A stretch of 64,000 nt of DNA from Alligator mississippiensis (taxonomy: Eukaryota; Chordata; Crocodylia; Alligatoridae). Every line of letters begins with the position of its first letter. The first letter of the stretch is position 1. The translations under genes were made by a program, and so were the position numbers. The DNA lies in NCBI RefSeq assembly GCF_030867095.1, contig NC_081833.1, forward strand, positions 75,025,395 through 75,089,394, written 5' to 3'. The notes under the pieces are model-generated. The model made no database searches, was not told the DNA's origin, and was given only the letters and a program-made list of their open reading frames with translations. Positions 12,115-22,855 of the stretch are shown piece after piece.

Positions 12115-12425
12115 CCCTTTTATCTCCGTTCTGTTAAATGATCTCAAATACGCGATATGATAAAGACAAACAAACGCCCGTTCAATTTAGTCCGCCCTAA
12201 TGCCAGACTCTACTTTTACCAAAGTAATTAAGATAAATGCAGTTGATAATTTGGGAAGCATTCTTAAATGCACCCTCCTGGCAGCATCTAACATATAATT
12301 TTACCTTAGACGATTTATCAGAGCACTTAGGTAACAGATAGTTCCTTAGCAAATGGGAGCACTTAGAAGCAAAATGAAAGATTAATATTTCTTAAATAAA
12401 TGGCAAAATAACTCATTCTTTATTG
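12115..12425. other. AT-rich island, candidate conserved non-coding element
   Basis: An AT-rich, non-repetitive 310-bp block with GATA words (ATATGATAAAG, TAAGATAAATG, ATTTATCAG, AACAGATAG) and homeodomain-like cores (AAGTAATTAAG, TTGATAATTTG). There is no open frame. It contrasts with GC-rich flanks on both sides. Confidence 0.4.
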
Positions 12426-12430
12426 CAGTC

Positions 12431-14545
12431 CCACAACGATGCTGCTGTCCATCCCGTCCTTCTGCTGAGCCATAGACGTGATTGAAACGCCTGCCGTCTT
12501 TGGGGCTGGGGGGTTAGATGTAATTTTCAGACCATTTTAAAACACGTTTCATGTTGGGGCCAAGGTGCCAGAAGAGAGAGCGCAGGAGAGCGGAGGGCTG
12601 TGCTGACCCCCTGCAAACCCTGGGTGAGAAGGGGGGAGCTTTCCTGGGATCCCTTGGTGGACTCAACACTATGGACCGCTTCCCCATCACCAGCATGACT
12701 TCCATTGAGTCTTGCTCCATGGGAAGCTGACTGCTCCCATTGCAGTCAGCTCTCATCCTGTGCTGTACCACTGTGTCTGAGCGGTTCCTGGCCCAACATA
12801 AGCTCATTCAGCAGATTTCCAGGCTATTTCGGATTGCCACAGCAGGCCAGAAATAAATAACCTGCAAACTGTGTCGAGCCTCTGGAACGCTTCTCCCTGC
12901 TGTTTATCACCAGTTATTTTTATTCCCCTGGAAAAGTCTCAAAGAAAGTTGGCTGAAAGAGGAGCTGTGACCAGAGCGAGTGTCCGCAGCTGATTTATGC
13001 CCGGTGGCTGAGGCACGCTGCCCCAAGCCAGTCTTGGGAGCTGCGGGATTTGTCTCACCGAGTCACCTAGAAATACCCAGCCAGGCTAAGGTGGGCATCT
13101 AGATGGGCATCTTCTGGAGCTGGCGGGAGCTACATCCCACAGCAGGTGCAGGGAAAGCCACATCTGTCCTGAGTCCACCGGGAAGCTTGCATAGAGCACA
13201 TGAAGGCAGCAAGGAGCAAACAGCTCAGATCCTTGGCGTGATCGGTGCAGTGTGGATGACCCCCCAAGGGTGCATCTTCTTCTCTCACCTGTCTCTGAAT
13301 TGCCCCGTCCCCTTTGGGCTGGGAGTACTGAGATCCTGATGCCAACCACCCTGCAATTTTGGGGTATCTGTGTCGTGAGCACGCCTGTCCCCTGCCCTCA
13401 GCCAAGGTTGGACCTGGCCAGCCTTGGATCATTTCGATGCCTGTTTAAGTTAAGGATGGTTTGCTGGAGCTGGGCCCAGATTTGGACTCTGCCTGTCTCC
13501 AAAGCTCAAGGATGTTCAGGTCCAGGCTGCAAGGACCAAGCTGTCCCGAGCAAGGCCACGCTTCCTGAGCTTCCAGTTTCTAAGCCACCCTTCCCAGAGG
13601 TTGTGGGCCAGGCACAGTCAGATCTGGACTGCAAAGCAGCTTCTGCAAACCTCCTTCAAAGCTGCAATTCGAGCTCCGGGCTCAGCTTTGCTCTGCCTCT
13701 GGAGACCCGTGCCCCCACCCGAGTGCCCTTCAAAAGCACCGCTGTGTTTGTAAGCCTCCCTGGCAAGAGACACTGCCCAGCGTTAAGTCCTTTATCGCTT
13801 ATTTTCTCCTTCCCAGACAATTCCCACAGCACAACGTCGCTCATCAGCTCCCTGACAGCATGGCTGGAGAGCTGCGTTCCTGGCTGAGAGCATCTGTCTG
13901 GCTTGCTCAATTCGAGCCCATCTCGGGGAGCTCCCGCCTGCCCAGCTGATGGCCCTTGGGGAAGCTGTGCTATTGCTAGTCTCCAGCTACTTTGGGCCTG
14001 TTTCTCCTCCATTGCATTGGCCAACTGGTTGCCTTTAAAATGCACGCCCCATGAGAAGCCCTTTGCCTTTGGGGCACGAAGGGAGGGGAAAGGCAAGATC
14101 AAAGCTCTGCTTCGGAAATGCTCTGCCTGCGTGTGTTGATCCCAGATGGGCTTTTCTCGCAGGGCTGCTCTGCCGCGGCGGGATGTCAAGGCCAGGCCGG
14201 CCCAGGCTGTGCTTTGTGTATCCAGCCAGGAAATGGACTCGTGTCCGGGAGGGATTAAGCGACATTTCTGGGGATGACCATGTGGCCAATAAACTTGCAG
14301 GGAGCACAACTGTGGGTTAACTCTTTGCAAGGAAAAAAATGGAGCTAGAGGCTTATCTGGAAGATGATAACGAAATAGCCGGGCGTTTGCTGTGGGAGCT
14401 GAGTCACTCCAAAACCCTTTGCAGTTCAAATGCACGGTGATTTCTTTCTCCGTCATTGCCAGGCAGCTGGTTCTGGGGTGGTACGTGACAGCAAAACTAC
14501 CTGTCCTTTCAGACAGGAAAGGAAGAATCTGGTGCTGAATTGAAA
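12431..14545. other. Non-coding, no gene recognised
   Basis: There are long but shadow-like frames on both strands (for example 13656-14552 minus and 13252-13887 plus). They have no domain, no methionine context and no homology I recognise. GC-rich chance frames are the likely explanation. Confidence 0.5.
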
Positions 14546-14549
14546 TGAC

Positions 14550-14962
14550 CACGGTGGTTGTAGACTCGAGAGGAGAGGCTGAGGGACCTGGGCTTATTTA
14601 GTCTGCAGAAGAGAAGACGGAGGGGCATTGAACAGCAGCCTTCACCTCCCCGCAGGGGGGCTGCAAAGAGGATGGAGCTGGGCTGGTCTCAGTGGGGCAG
14701 ATGGCAGAACGAGGAGCAAGGGGCTCAAGTTGCAGCCAGGGAGGTTTAAGTTGCATATCAGGAAAAACTGTCTCATGAGGAAGGTAATAAAGCACTGGAC
14801 CAGGTCACCCAGAGAGGGGGTGCAGTCTCCATCCTTGGAGGTTTTGGAGACCCGGGTAGACAAAGCCTTGGCTGGGATGATGGAGTTGGGGTCGGTCCTG
14901 CTCTGAGCAGGGGGCGGACTAGATGCAACCTCCTGAGCTCCCTCTCAACCCTCATCATCTCT
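14550..14962 (+). mobile_element. CR1 LINE, 5'-truncated copy (3' terminal ~410 bp)
   Basis: The segment carries the ordered CR1 3'-UTR words: AGGCTGAGGGACCTGGGCTT, ATTTAGTCTGCAGAAGAG, GGCTCAAGTTGCAGCCAGGG, AGGTTTAAGTTGCATATCAG, GAAAAACTGTCTCATGAGGA, ATCCTTGGAGGTTTTGGAGA, then GGGGCGGACTAGATGCAACC and CTCAACCCTCATCATCTCTA. Truncation at the 5' side with an intact 3' end is the usual CR1 state, and no ORF2 remains. The 'gcggactagatg' variant fits a sauropsid genome. Confidence 0.93.
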
Positions 14963-16270
14963 ACGGGTGAAACAAATGTGGACGGATGGCAAGGAGAACA
15001 GTGCCCCGTACGTGAAACAGGCCTTGCAATGAGAGAGAGTCTGTCTGTCCGAGGGTGAAAACATGTGCTGGCGTCGTGCGTTGAAGGATGGACCAGGCGG
15101 CCCCATGCGAGGCCTTTTCTAACCTAGGGCTGGAGCCTGCGTCCTTCAGGGGCAATGGAGCAGCGTCAGGGGTTGGGGGCTGCTTTCTTTTCACAACGGA
15201 GAGAGGGTTTGTTCGTGAGCCTGCCCGCCGCGATGGCCCAGACGCGGGTTGTTGGAGTTCATCACAATATGGTCTGAGGACTAAGCGGGAGACCTGAATG
15301 ACACGGCCGGTCCTGACGTCTCTCTCCCCCTGCTTACCCCGCCGGCCGGTCCGGCTGCCCAGCCATGCACCATCTCACCGTCTGTCTGTCGATCTCTCTA
15401 CTGCCCTATCTAAGTAACGGAGCACCGAGCAATTTGCAAGAAGCCAAGAGAAGGACGGTTGTGCACGCTCGGTTCCCAGCCCGTCGCAGAAATTAGATGG
15501 ACTCATTTCTGAGTGGAGTTGGATGCACGTGCCGTGTGGGGTTTACTTGAAGCAGAAGTGACCTGGCAGGGGCGGATGAGCGGAGATCACATGGCGCCCA
15601 GGTAGAGGAGGGTCCTGGCCACAGACTCCTGCTTCAATCCCACGGCGGCATGGGAGCCACATCCTGCCCTCCTTGTCTGGAGCCTGCCAGGGGGTAATGG
15701 GGAAACCGAGGCTGCTGAAGGAGCTGGAATGGGGCTGGGTGGTTTGCTTAAACTCAGCTTGCTGAGAAATGGGAAGGCTGCATTAGGGTTTTGGACCCCT
15801 TTACGTGCATCCCAGACACAAGAGCCCTGAGGCCCCCATGGCAGTACCCCCAAAATGGCTATGGAGAAGACTGCGCCTTCTCGGTGGCTCTTCTCAGCAT
15901 CTGCAGGAGCGAGGACATCCCCGGGGACCCCCGTGAGAGGGACGTGGCTCCGTTTTCTGTGCTCCCCTCCAGCTTGACTCCCCTCTTCCCTGCTGGGTCT
16001 GCTCCAGGCCAAGCTGCTCCCACCCGCAGGGTCCCCGTTCTGAATTTCTCAGGCCCCTAAAAAGCCCACGTTGGCTGCTGAAGGGAAACGGAGCCGTGTC
16101 CAGATCTCCGGGACGGGAGCGGAAATCTCGAGTCACCCCACGGACGTGAGAGGTGTCGCTCCATCCGCACACCGGTGCAGCCAGGGGGAGAGTGGGTTTC
16201 ACTCCTGAGACTTGGCCTCGCTTGGAGAACGTGCTATATCGTGGCTGAACATTATTGCTGCCTGGCCCGT
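14963..16270. other. Non-coding, nothing recognised
   Basis: GC-rich sequence without repeat signatures or credible exons. Frames in 15587-16310 are chance frames on both strands. Confidence 0.5.
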
Positions 16271-16279
16271 CTCCAGCGC

Positions 16280-16905
16280 AAGCCACCAAGCCGGAGGGGG
16301 GCATTGACAAGCCGAGCGCAAGGCCTGCACGTTGCTGCAGCCGGCGGGGAAGCCCGGCGGCTCTGACCTGCTACGTGGAGCATGCTCTGGAAAAGGGCTG
16401 CGTTGAGTCACCGGGAAGTGGCTGGCCACGCTCATCTGTACACGAGGCCGGGGGGCCCCTTGCCCTTCGCACGTCCGGCAGCGCCGTGTACCTTCCCGCG
16501 ACGGCCCAGCGTGCTCCGCACGTCAGCGCCTGGCCCGGGCTGCGGAGCCTGCAATCCCCGGGGCCGGCTGCCAAGCCGAACGCGGATTCTTGACATAGTT
16601 TTCACTTTCTCTCCAGCCAAGACGTTCAGATTTCACGGGAGGCAAAGCCGAGAGCCGGCAGCAGCTGAGCAGAGGACGGTTTGCAAGGGGCGGCCAGCTG
16701 ACGAGCCGGCGGCGAGGGCACGGTGCTCACCCAGACGTCCCGCTCTCCATCCGTGTCCTTGCTCGGGGGCACAAGCCCCTCGGACGTCGCCGTCTCGTCC
16801 CTCCCCTCCCGTTGACCTCTGCCGCCCCTGGAAGCACGGCCGGTCGCCAGCTGCCTCGCTGGCCAGGGACTTTCACACTAAGCTGCAGCCTATCAATAAG
16901 AGACA
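16280..16905. promoter_or_regulatory. CpG-rich patch, candidate CpG island
   Basis: CpG is dense compared with the flanks (for example GCCGAGCGCAAGG, CAGCCGGCGGGGAAGCCCGG, CACGTCCGGCAGCGCCGTG, CTTCCCGCGACGGCCCAGCG, GCCGAACGCGGATTCTTG, GACGAGCCGGCGGCGAGGGC). The patch lies about 8 kb upstream of the ZNF469 coding exon, on the right side for an untranslated first exon of that gene. No TATA box or certain splice donor was identified, so the promoter assignment is inference. Confidence 0.45.
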
Positions 16906-17404
16906 GAAACCTTAAACAGGCCCAGCTTTGAGAAGGGGCCAGTTCACAAGAGGAAGTGATTTTTCACAGCCCCAGCCAAAGGCTCAGCCTCGCGGCCGCC
17001 TGTTTAACCTGCCTGGATATCATTTCAACGTGCAAGCAGCCGGTGAAACGGCCTTCTGTGCACTCGCGGCAGACAAACCCCGAGTGTGTTCCTCCTCGCC
17101 CCCCTGCATCGCAGAGCTGCTTCAAACTTCAGGAACAAGGCGGGCAGAGATGGCTTTTCCCACCGCTTGCAATGCTGTAGCGTGGTCCCCGCTCCTACCC
17201 CTCTCTCTGCCCCTGGCAGGTCAGGTGAGGCTGCCCTGAGTGCGGAGACGGATGCTGTTTGGGGTCCTGTTTCGCCTCCTCGGTAACCTGGGGAGAGCAG
17301 GAAAGCACCCCCAGATCTGCTCCTTTCCTCTCCTTGCACTGCTCCTTCCCCCAGACCCAGACCCACTGCATCGGGTCTGCATTGGGCAGCCCATCCCCAT
17401 GAGC

Positions 17405-17560
17405 GCAGACTCCCAATGCACCGGACAAAGCAAAGTCCGGCTAGCCCTGACGAGCAGACAGCAATGACGTGACTTACCCGGGGTCATTGGCAGCGAAGCC
17501 AAGATTTGAACCCAAGTCTGCCGCCTCCCACAGAGCTGCCTGAGCCCCGCGGCCATTCAT
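17405..17560 (+). mobile_element. MIR-like SINE, 3' part
   Basis: The words CGTGACTTACCCGGGGTCAT, TTGGCAGCGAAGCCAAGATT, TGAACCCAAGTCTGCCGCCT and CCCACAGAGCTGCCTGAGCC follow the MIR core order (gtgacttgcccaaggtcac / cagagccaggatt / gaacccaggtctcc). The upstream words AGCAGACAGCAATGACG also fit. Confidence 0.75.
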
Positions 17561-19634
17561 CAAGGCGTCAACGCAGGAAGGGAGGAATTTTTTCCTGTGC
17601 GGAAAGGATTGCAGAATCAGCCGGGGACATCTTGATGGGGAGGGTGGGGGTGAGATTGCAAGAGAAAAACCACAGCGTGTTTCTCTTTCGGCAGGACCGT
17701 GCTTCTCCCCGGCCTGGCTTCAGCAGCTGCACGAATGAATATTGCTCCTCTGCTTTGCGTGGCTGTCCTGGTACCTCCTGCTCATTTTGCAGGTCTTCTT
17801 GGCGTCTTCCATTTAGCCTCCATTCTCAGGAAGCCGCATTTGCAAAGGTAGATCCCGACGGTCAAGCCAGCGCTGTTATCGGCCAGCTTTTGTAAGCGGG
17901 GGCAGATGTTAGGCAAGGTTGGGAGCCCAAAATGCACTTGATGGCCTCATCCTGCGGGTCCCAGCCCTCACTGCATGGGCAGCAAGGCTGAACGTGCAAC
18001 TTGCAGGAAGCACCGCGCTTCCTCAGCCTTGGTTTGAACTTCCCTGTACCCCGTGGTCCCGCATCTGGAGATGCGGACCAGGGCATGCATATGGCACCCG
18101 CTCAGATTTAGCAGGCCCAGGTCGCTAGTACGTGTGAGCAGCGGGGAGGTGAAGGCTGTCTGAGCTGCAGCAACGTAAGGTTGGAAGAAGGGGTCGCTTG
18201 GTTGCGTCTGGGTCCAGGCAGTTGTGTCAGATTTCTCCTCGCACAATCACCCGCTGCTCCTGCAAGCAACTCCAGGCTGCAGGTCTCCCTAAAATGGGCT
18301 CTCAGCTCAGAAAGAGCACCTGCCTCTAACATAGAGGATGGAGGCCAGGAGCTGCCTGCCCCGGGAGGCACCGGAGCATCTTGCACGGCATCCATCCCAG
18401 GAGGGAGAGGGATTGTGGAGGATGCTCAGGAGCTGGGAGGCTCAGGTTGTGAGCAGAGCGTGACTGCCGAGCTGGCCAGATGATCCAGAGATGCTTTCCT
18501 AGGACTACGGCAATGAAAAGCCCAGTGTGGGCTGTGTATCGGTGCCATTGGAGTCCAACCTGGCTTCATTGTGGACAGCATCTTTCAGCCAAGCTGCATC
18601 CCAAGATCTTTATGCAAAAAAAGACAATAGCATTGCTGTAGTAGCAAAGGTAGCAAGGTCGGGCAAAGGAGAAGGGATGTATCTGCAAAAGAGCAGGGGT
18701 CTGGACCAACATAAGTAGCAGACAGATGCCATATACCAGCATAGGGCTGAAGCTTAACCACTATAGGGAAACTTGGGTGGAAAATGAGGGGTAAAGTTAT
18801 ACTGGTGTGAGTGCTGTGCGTCTATCTGCTCCATGCAGAGTTACTGGCTCCTCTGCCCACTAGTGAAGATGAGGCACTGTAAAAGCACCGACCACAGCAG
18901 CTACCCTGGGAGAGCGGGTTGTGTGTCCACTCCAGACACCTGTACACCTTGCAGGGGTGCGCTCAGTTATGCCAGCGCACACGTATTGTGCGTCCAGGCC
19001 TGGAGTCTGAGAGGCAGAGGATTGCAAGCAGGGTGACTGCAAAGAGCAGGGGCTTCCCACCAACCCCCCTCACCTCCTCTGCTTGGAGCTGAAACAGAAA
19101 CGATGCCTGGGTGATACCACAGCTAAGAAATGAAATGCGCTGTAAAGAGGAAGTGGAAAAGAGCTGGGTTTCAGATGCAAAAGAGCAAGAAATGGAGCGG
19201 GTGGTGGTAAGCACGTTTTTCTCTTAGAAAACCTCTGTGTTGCTACTGAATTCCCCATTTTCAATCACGCTAGGAGGGGTGGCTCCTGTTTTGTTTCCTG
19301 CAGCGAGGAGCGTGCACAGCTGCTTCGAGACGATTCCTTGCAAATAAAAAGCCCCAGTACCTGTACCAGAAAGACTTCATTGAAATGCCTGCTGCCATTG
19401 CATTAAACACAGCCAGCAGTTGCAGGGCTAAGTAAAGAGTGAGTTGCCTACGCTGGCTGTCATTGTGCAAAATGGCATGTGTAGGTCCCATCAGGAAATG
19501 CAGAACATCACCCTTAGAGGCACCGGCATCTACCGACTAAATTGGCTTTGACACCAAAATGACCAAGGGCTGGACGGAGCCCGAGCGAGCATCCCTGTTG
19601 CAGCTCAGCATTGCATGGGTAGGTTGGAGAGGGC
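17561..19634. other. Non-coding, nothing recognised
   Basis: Mixed composition. Short frames only; no exon, RNA gene or repeat could be supported. Confidence 0.5.
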
Positions 19635-19815
19635 ATCCCAAAAACAAGAGCAACTTAACCAGATGAGGCAGAGACAGCAAGGAGCATTGGCTGTTGTGCA
19701 CATGGGGAGTGAGGGGGGCAGCAATTCAGCAACCAGTCTGGGGTCAGAGAGAGGGGCTGAGCTGGAAATGAAACCCAGATCTCTAGGTCAGAGCCAGCCC
19801 CCCTCGCTGCTGTGA
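19635..19815 (+). mobile_element. MIR-like SINE, degraded
   Basis: The words CAGATGAGGCAGAGACAGCA, TCAGAGAGAGGGGCTGAGCT, GAAATGAAACCCAGATCTCT and AGGTCAGAGCCAGCC follow the MIR core and tail order ('...gcagagctggaaatgaaacccagatct...'). The 5' part is not recognisable. Confidence 0.6.
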
Positions 19816-20104
19816 ATGGGGCAGGCTCTCCATCCCAGGACCTGTTTCCAGAAACCCTGGGGATCTCCATGCTTCATACCTGTGTGCATTTTTCTCATGC
19901 GGACAATGGAGCAATCCAGGGTTTCCCCCTTCCTTTGATGGGGACAATTCCTCGTGCCACTGGCTTTGCTGTTGTAGCAGCAAGACCTTTGACTCGGGAA
20001 GCTCAGGGGTCATCGATGCTGGCACGCGGCAATAATGCAACAGCTCACTCGGGCCCCGGCGATGCAAACGTTGCAGCTCTCTGGGATACGCAGCCGAGCC
20101 TTCC

Positions 20105-20330
20105 CTTCAAAAATGCCTCCTTTATGTGGCTGAATGAGCACGACTGTGATAATGTAACTAGCTCTGGCCAGGGTTATTTTATCTTGGCAAGGAGCCTTTG
20201 CAAATTTAAACAGCAGTAAACAGGCTTTACAGTTGTGGCTGGAGTCAGTATAAGTGGCACATTGTTGTGAAAGTTAAACCCGGCAGGCCGAGGGACGGTG
20301 TGTTAACTTTGGCGTGCTCGCCGGGGGCAG
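20105..20330. other. Candidate conserved non-coding element
   Basis: A non-repetitive lower-GC block with GATA words (CTGTGATAATG, TTTTATCTTGG) close to TTTGCAAATTTAAACAGC and TTGTGAAAGTTAAACCCG. There is no open frame and no transposon signature. The function is inferred from composition and motifs alone. Confidence 0.35.
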
Positions 20331-22510
20331 GAGCGATACAGCTCTGGCCGTATCAGTCTGGGATTCATTTCGCTTAGTGGAGTGTGAAACCACAGAGGAA
20401 TATGAGACTGTCAGCTGCTATTGGCAGCGGCTGGATTGATAGGCAGGTAGATAAACAGATGGATCAAAGAGCCAGGCAGTTGATAGCGAGGGGGGGACCG
20501 CCTGGGCGAATCCTCCCCCGGCCTCGCAGCCCATCCATTCTCCGCTCGCTGACAACCGAGTTACTGTGTCGTGAATGCCATGGTCGGGCAAGGCTGATCT
20601 TTAAAGCAGGCTGAGCGCCGCTCGTGCTTTCCGATGCTAGCGGCATCTCCTGCTGCAGCAGCTGACAGCGTCTCGGACGTGCCCTGTATCCCAGCTATGA
20701 TGTGGGGCGGACAGGATTTCGGTCTAAAACAGTGTCGTCCTACCTGCAAGCCCCCTGGCTTGCACCGTGCCAATGCCCCGTGCCCTTCCTCCAGGAGCCA
20801 GGCACGATGTGAGGTCTCAGCCTTCTGGTGGCATGGTCCTCCGTTTGCTCTCGAAGGGGACAAGCTGGGAAAGATGTTTGAGGGCATTTCTCTTCCCCTC
20901 CGTGGTCTGGCAGGTGCCGGCGGGGGGAGGCTGAGCTGGGATTCTCCGTGTGGGTTTTTATCCACACCCAGATTTGGGAAGTCGCAGTGCTGTCACAGCA
21001 TGCGCCCATCATCACGTGGGGGATGTACTTCAAGCCCTGGTTTCTGAGCCCAGCCCAGGTCTTGCTGCAGCATCCTGGGCATCCAAACCCCAAAACCTGC
21101 ATGTAGGATGCCTGCCAACGGGTTTGGGAGGAGGGTCTGGGATGGAGGATGCTCACCGCTTGTAGTGCCCTCCCCTGCATTACGGGGCTCTTTGGGCTGC
21201 AGGCTCTGAAAAGGACCTTTTTAAAAGGCTGTGCCAACCCCCCTTGCTTCCAATAGGATTTAAAAAAAGGAAAAAACACCTGGGAAACAATCCCGTTGAA
21301 ATCATTTGCTTCTACAAAACCTACGTTAGGAGCCAAAATGAGTAGCTGGTTGCCTTTTCAAAAGGTGTTTTGTTCCCGTTCGATAGTCAGGGGCTTGCCG
21401 TGCCAGTCGGCAATTTCTTGACGTGTTTGTAAGGATCTTGCTGAATGAAGACATGACTTGAGCCAGCAGGACAGGACAGGAGGTGGCCCTATAACTCTGA
21501 AAGGGCAATAGCTCTTGATGGCAGCAAGGAAAAAGGCAGTCGAGGGGAAAGACTGCCAACCAAACCCTGCTTTTAGCTCCCAGTGATAGCAGCTGGTCTT
21601 CTTGCAACGTGGAAGCAAACAGACGTGCTGTGTTTTCACTGCCCACCAGCACAAAAGGGCCTGTAAAAGCTGAGAGAAGCCCAGAGCAAGGCAGAAGAGA
21701 TGGTTTTTACCCATCTCTACTCAAATCAGAAGCCGTTCCTAAAGCCCAGCGTGCTGATGCACGGTGGCAAAGGCTGCCGTCGAAGCAATGCCCTCTCCTG
21801 GGCAGAGGCTTTAATTACAAGCAGAAGGAAAAGGGGCTGATGCCCACACCCTGGCGTGGCCAGTTGGCTGGTGGGTTCGCCAGCTGCGGGGTCGGCTGCC
21901 TTTCCCCATGTGGGGCTGTGCCTCCCAGGCCACATCCACACTTGCAAACCAGCCGGATCCATCCCGTGCTGCCGGTCCGAGAGCCTGTCACGGGGCAATG
22001 CCGGGAGAGCGTGTGCCATGCAGTCGTACGTGGTTGATCCTCTGCGGAGCCTCCTTAAACCGGGAGGTGGGAGGGAGAGCAACCCTCCGCAGAAACCTGG
22101 TAAAAAACAAAGGAATTGAATTGATACCTTCCGAAGCTGGGAGATGAGGGCCTCGTGCCTCGGGAAAGACAGGAGACGTCACGTCCTGGCTCGAAACGCC
22201 CTGTTGTTTCAAGGCCTTTCCTTCCTAGGCTCAGCGGTACCCTCCCAGGCATCTGCGGTGACCCCCAGACACATTTCCTGGTTGTGGGTCTGGTTATCAT
22301 CCGCCACCTTCTTTGCCTATCTCTGACCACATCTCCGAGTGATGCGCTCCCTGGCTCCGGCGGTGATGATTGTGGTTTTCAAGGGCTGGGGAGGGGGTGG
22401 CAATGCTACCGAGCTCGCAGCTCTGGTGAGTCCGGGATGTCTCTTGGAAGATTTGGGTCGCGGCTCCCAAGGTCCCATCCGCGTGGGCATGCTGTTGTAA
22501 ATCCAGTGAG
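20331..22510. other. Non-coding, nothing recognised
   Basis: GC-rich with overlapping chance frames on both strands (20561-21336 and 21609-22586). None has a domain or splice context. Confidence 0.5.
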
Positions 22511-22514
22511 TTTA

Positions 22515-22615
22515 AAACATAGGAATGTAGGGCTGGGAGGAGCACGCTGGTCCGTCCCATCCAGGCTTCCCTATTTTATTGTATAAAAAAATCCTAAAAC
22601 TTGCCCCCTCTGACC
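22515..22615 (-). mobile_element. CR1 LINE 3'-end fragment, reverse orientation
   Basis: AAAACATAGGAATGTAGGGC, TGGGAGGAGCACGCTGGTCC and CATCCAGGCTTCCC follow the reverse complement of the CR1 tail ('...atagaat..tagggttggaaggga...ggtc..ctagtccaac'). The copy is short and diverged. Confidence 0.6.
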
Positions 22616-22734
22616 TTCTCGCACGCCAGAGCTGCAAGGAGAGAGCTAGAAAACCTGTGAGAGGGTGCAAAGCAAGGAGACATGGACACCACAGATGCTG
22701 AGAGCAGAGAAGTCATTAGATTTACAGTTATCAG

Positions 22735-22855
22735 GACTCATGGCAGAGGTGATATCTTTAATTAGACCAGCTAGATTTTTGCAAAAAGAAAATTGTTTAG
22801 TTGCAAGCTTTTGGGCTTTAGATTTAAAGTCCTTACTAGATTTTCATGCACTCAA
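22735..22855 (+). mobile_element. Dispersed unclassified repeat, copy 2
   Basis: It shares with copy 1 (6845-6955) the order of an 'ATCTTTNATTA' word, an A/T-rich 'CTAGATTTTTGCAAAAAGA' segment, and GCAAGCTTTTGGGC. The family could not be named from memory. Confidence 0.55.

Noticed and set aside
13656..14552. 298-codon minus-strand frame
   Set aside because: No recognisable domain, no splice or promoter context, and partly overlapped by plus-strand chance frames of equal quality.
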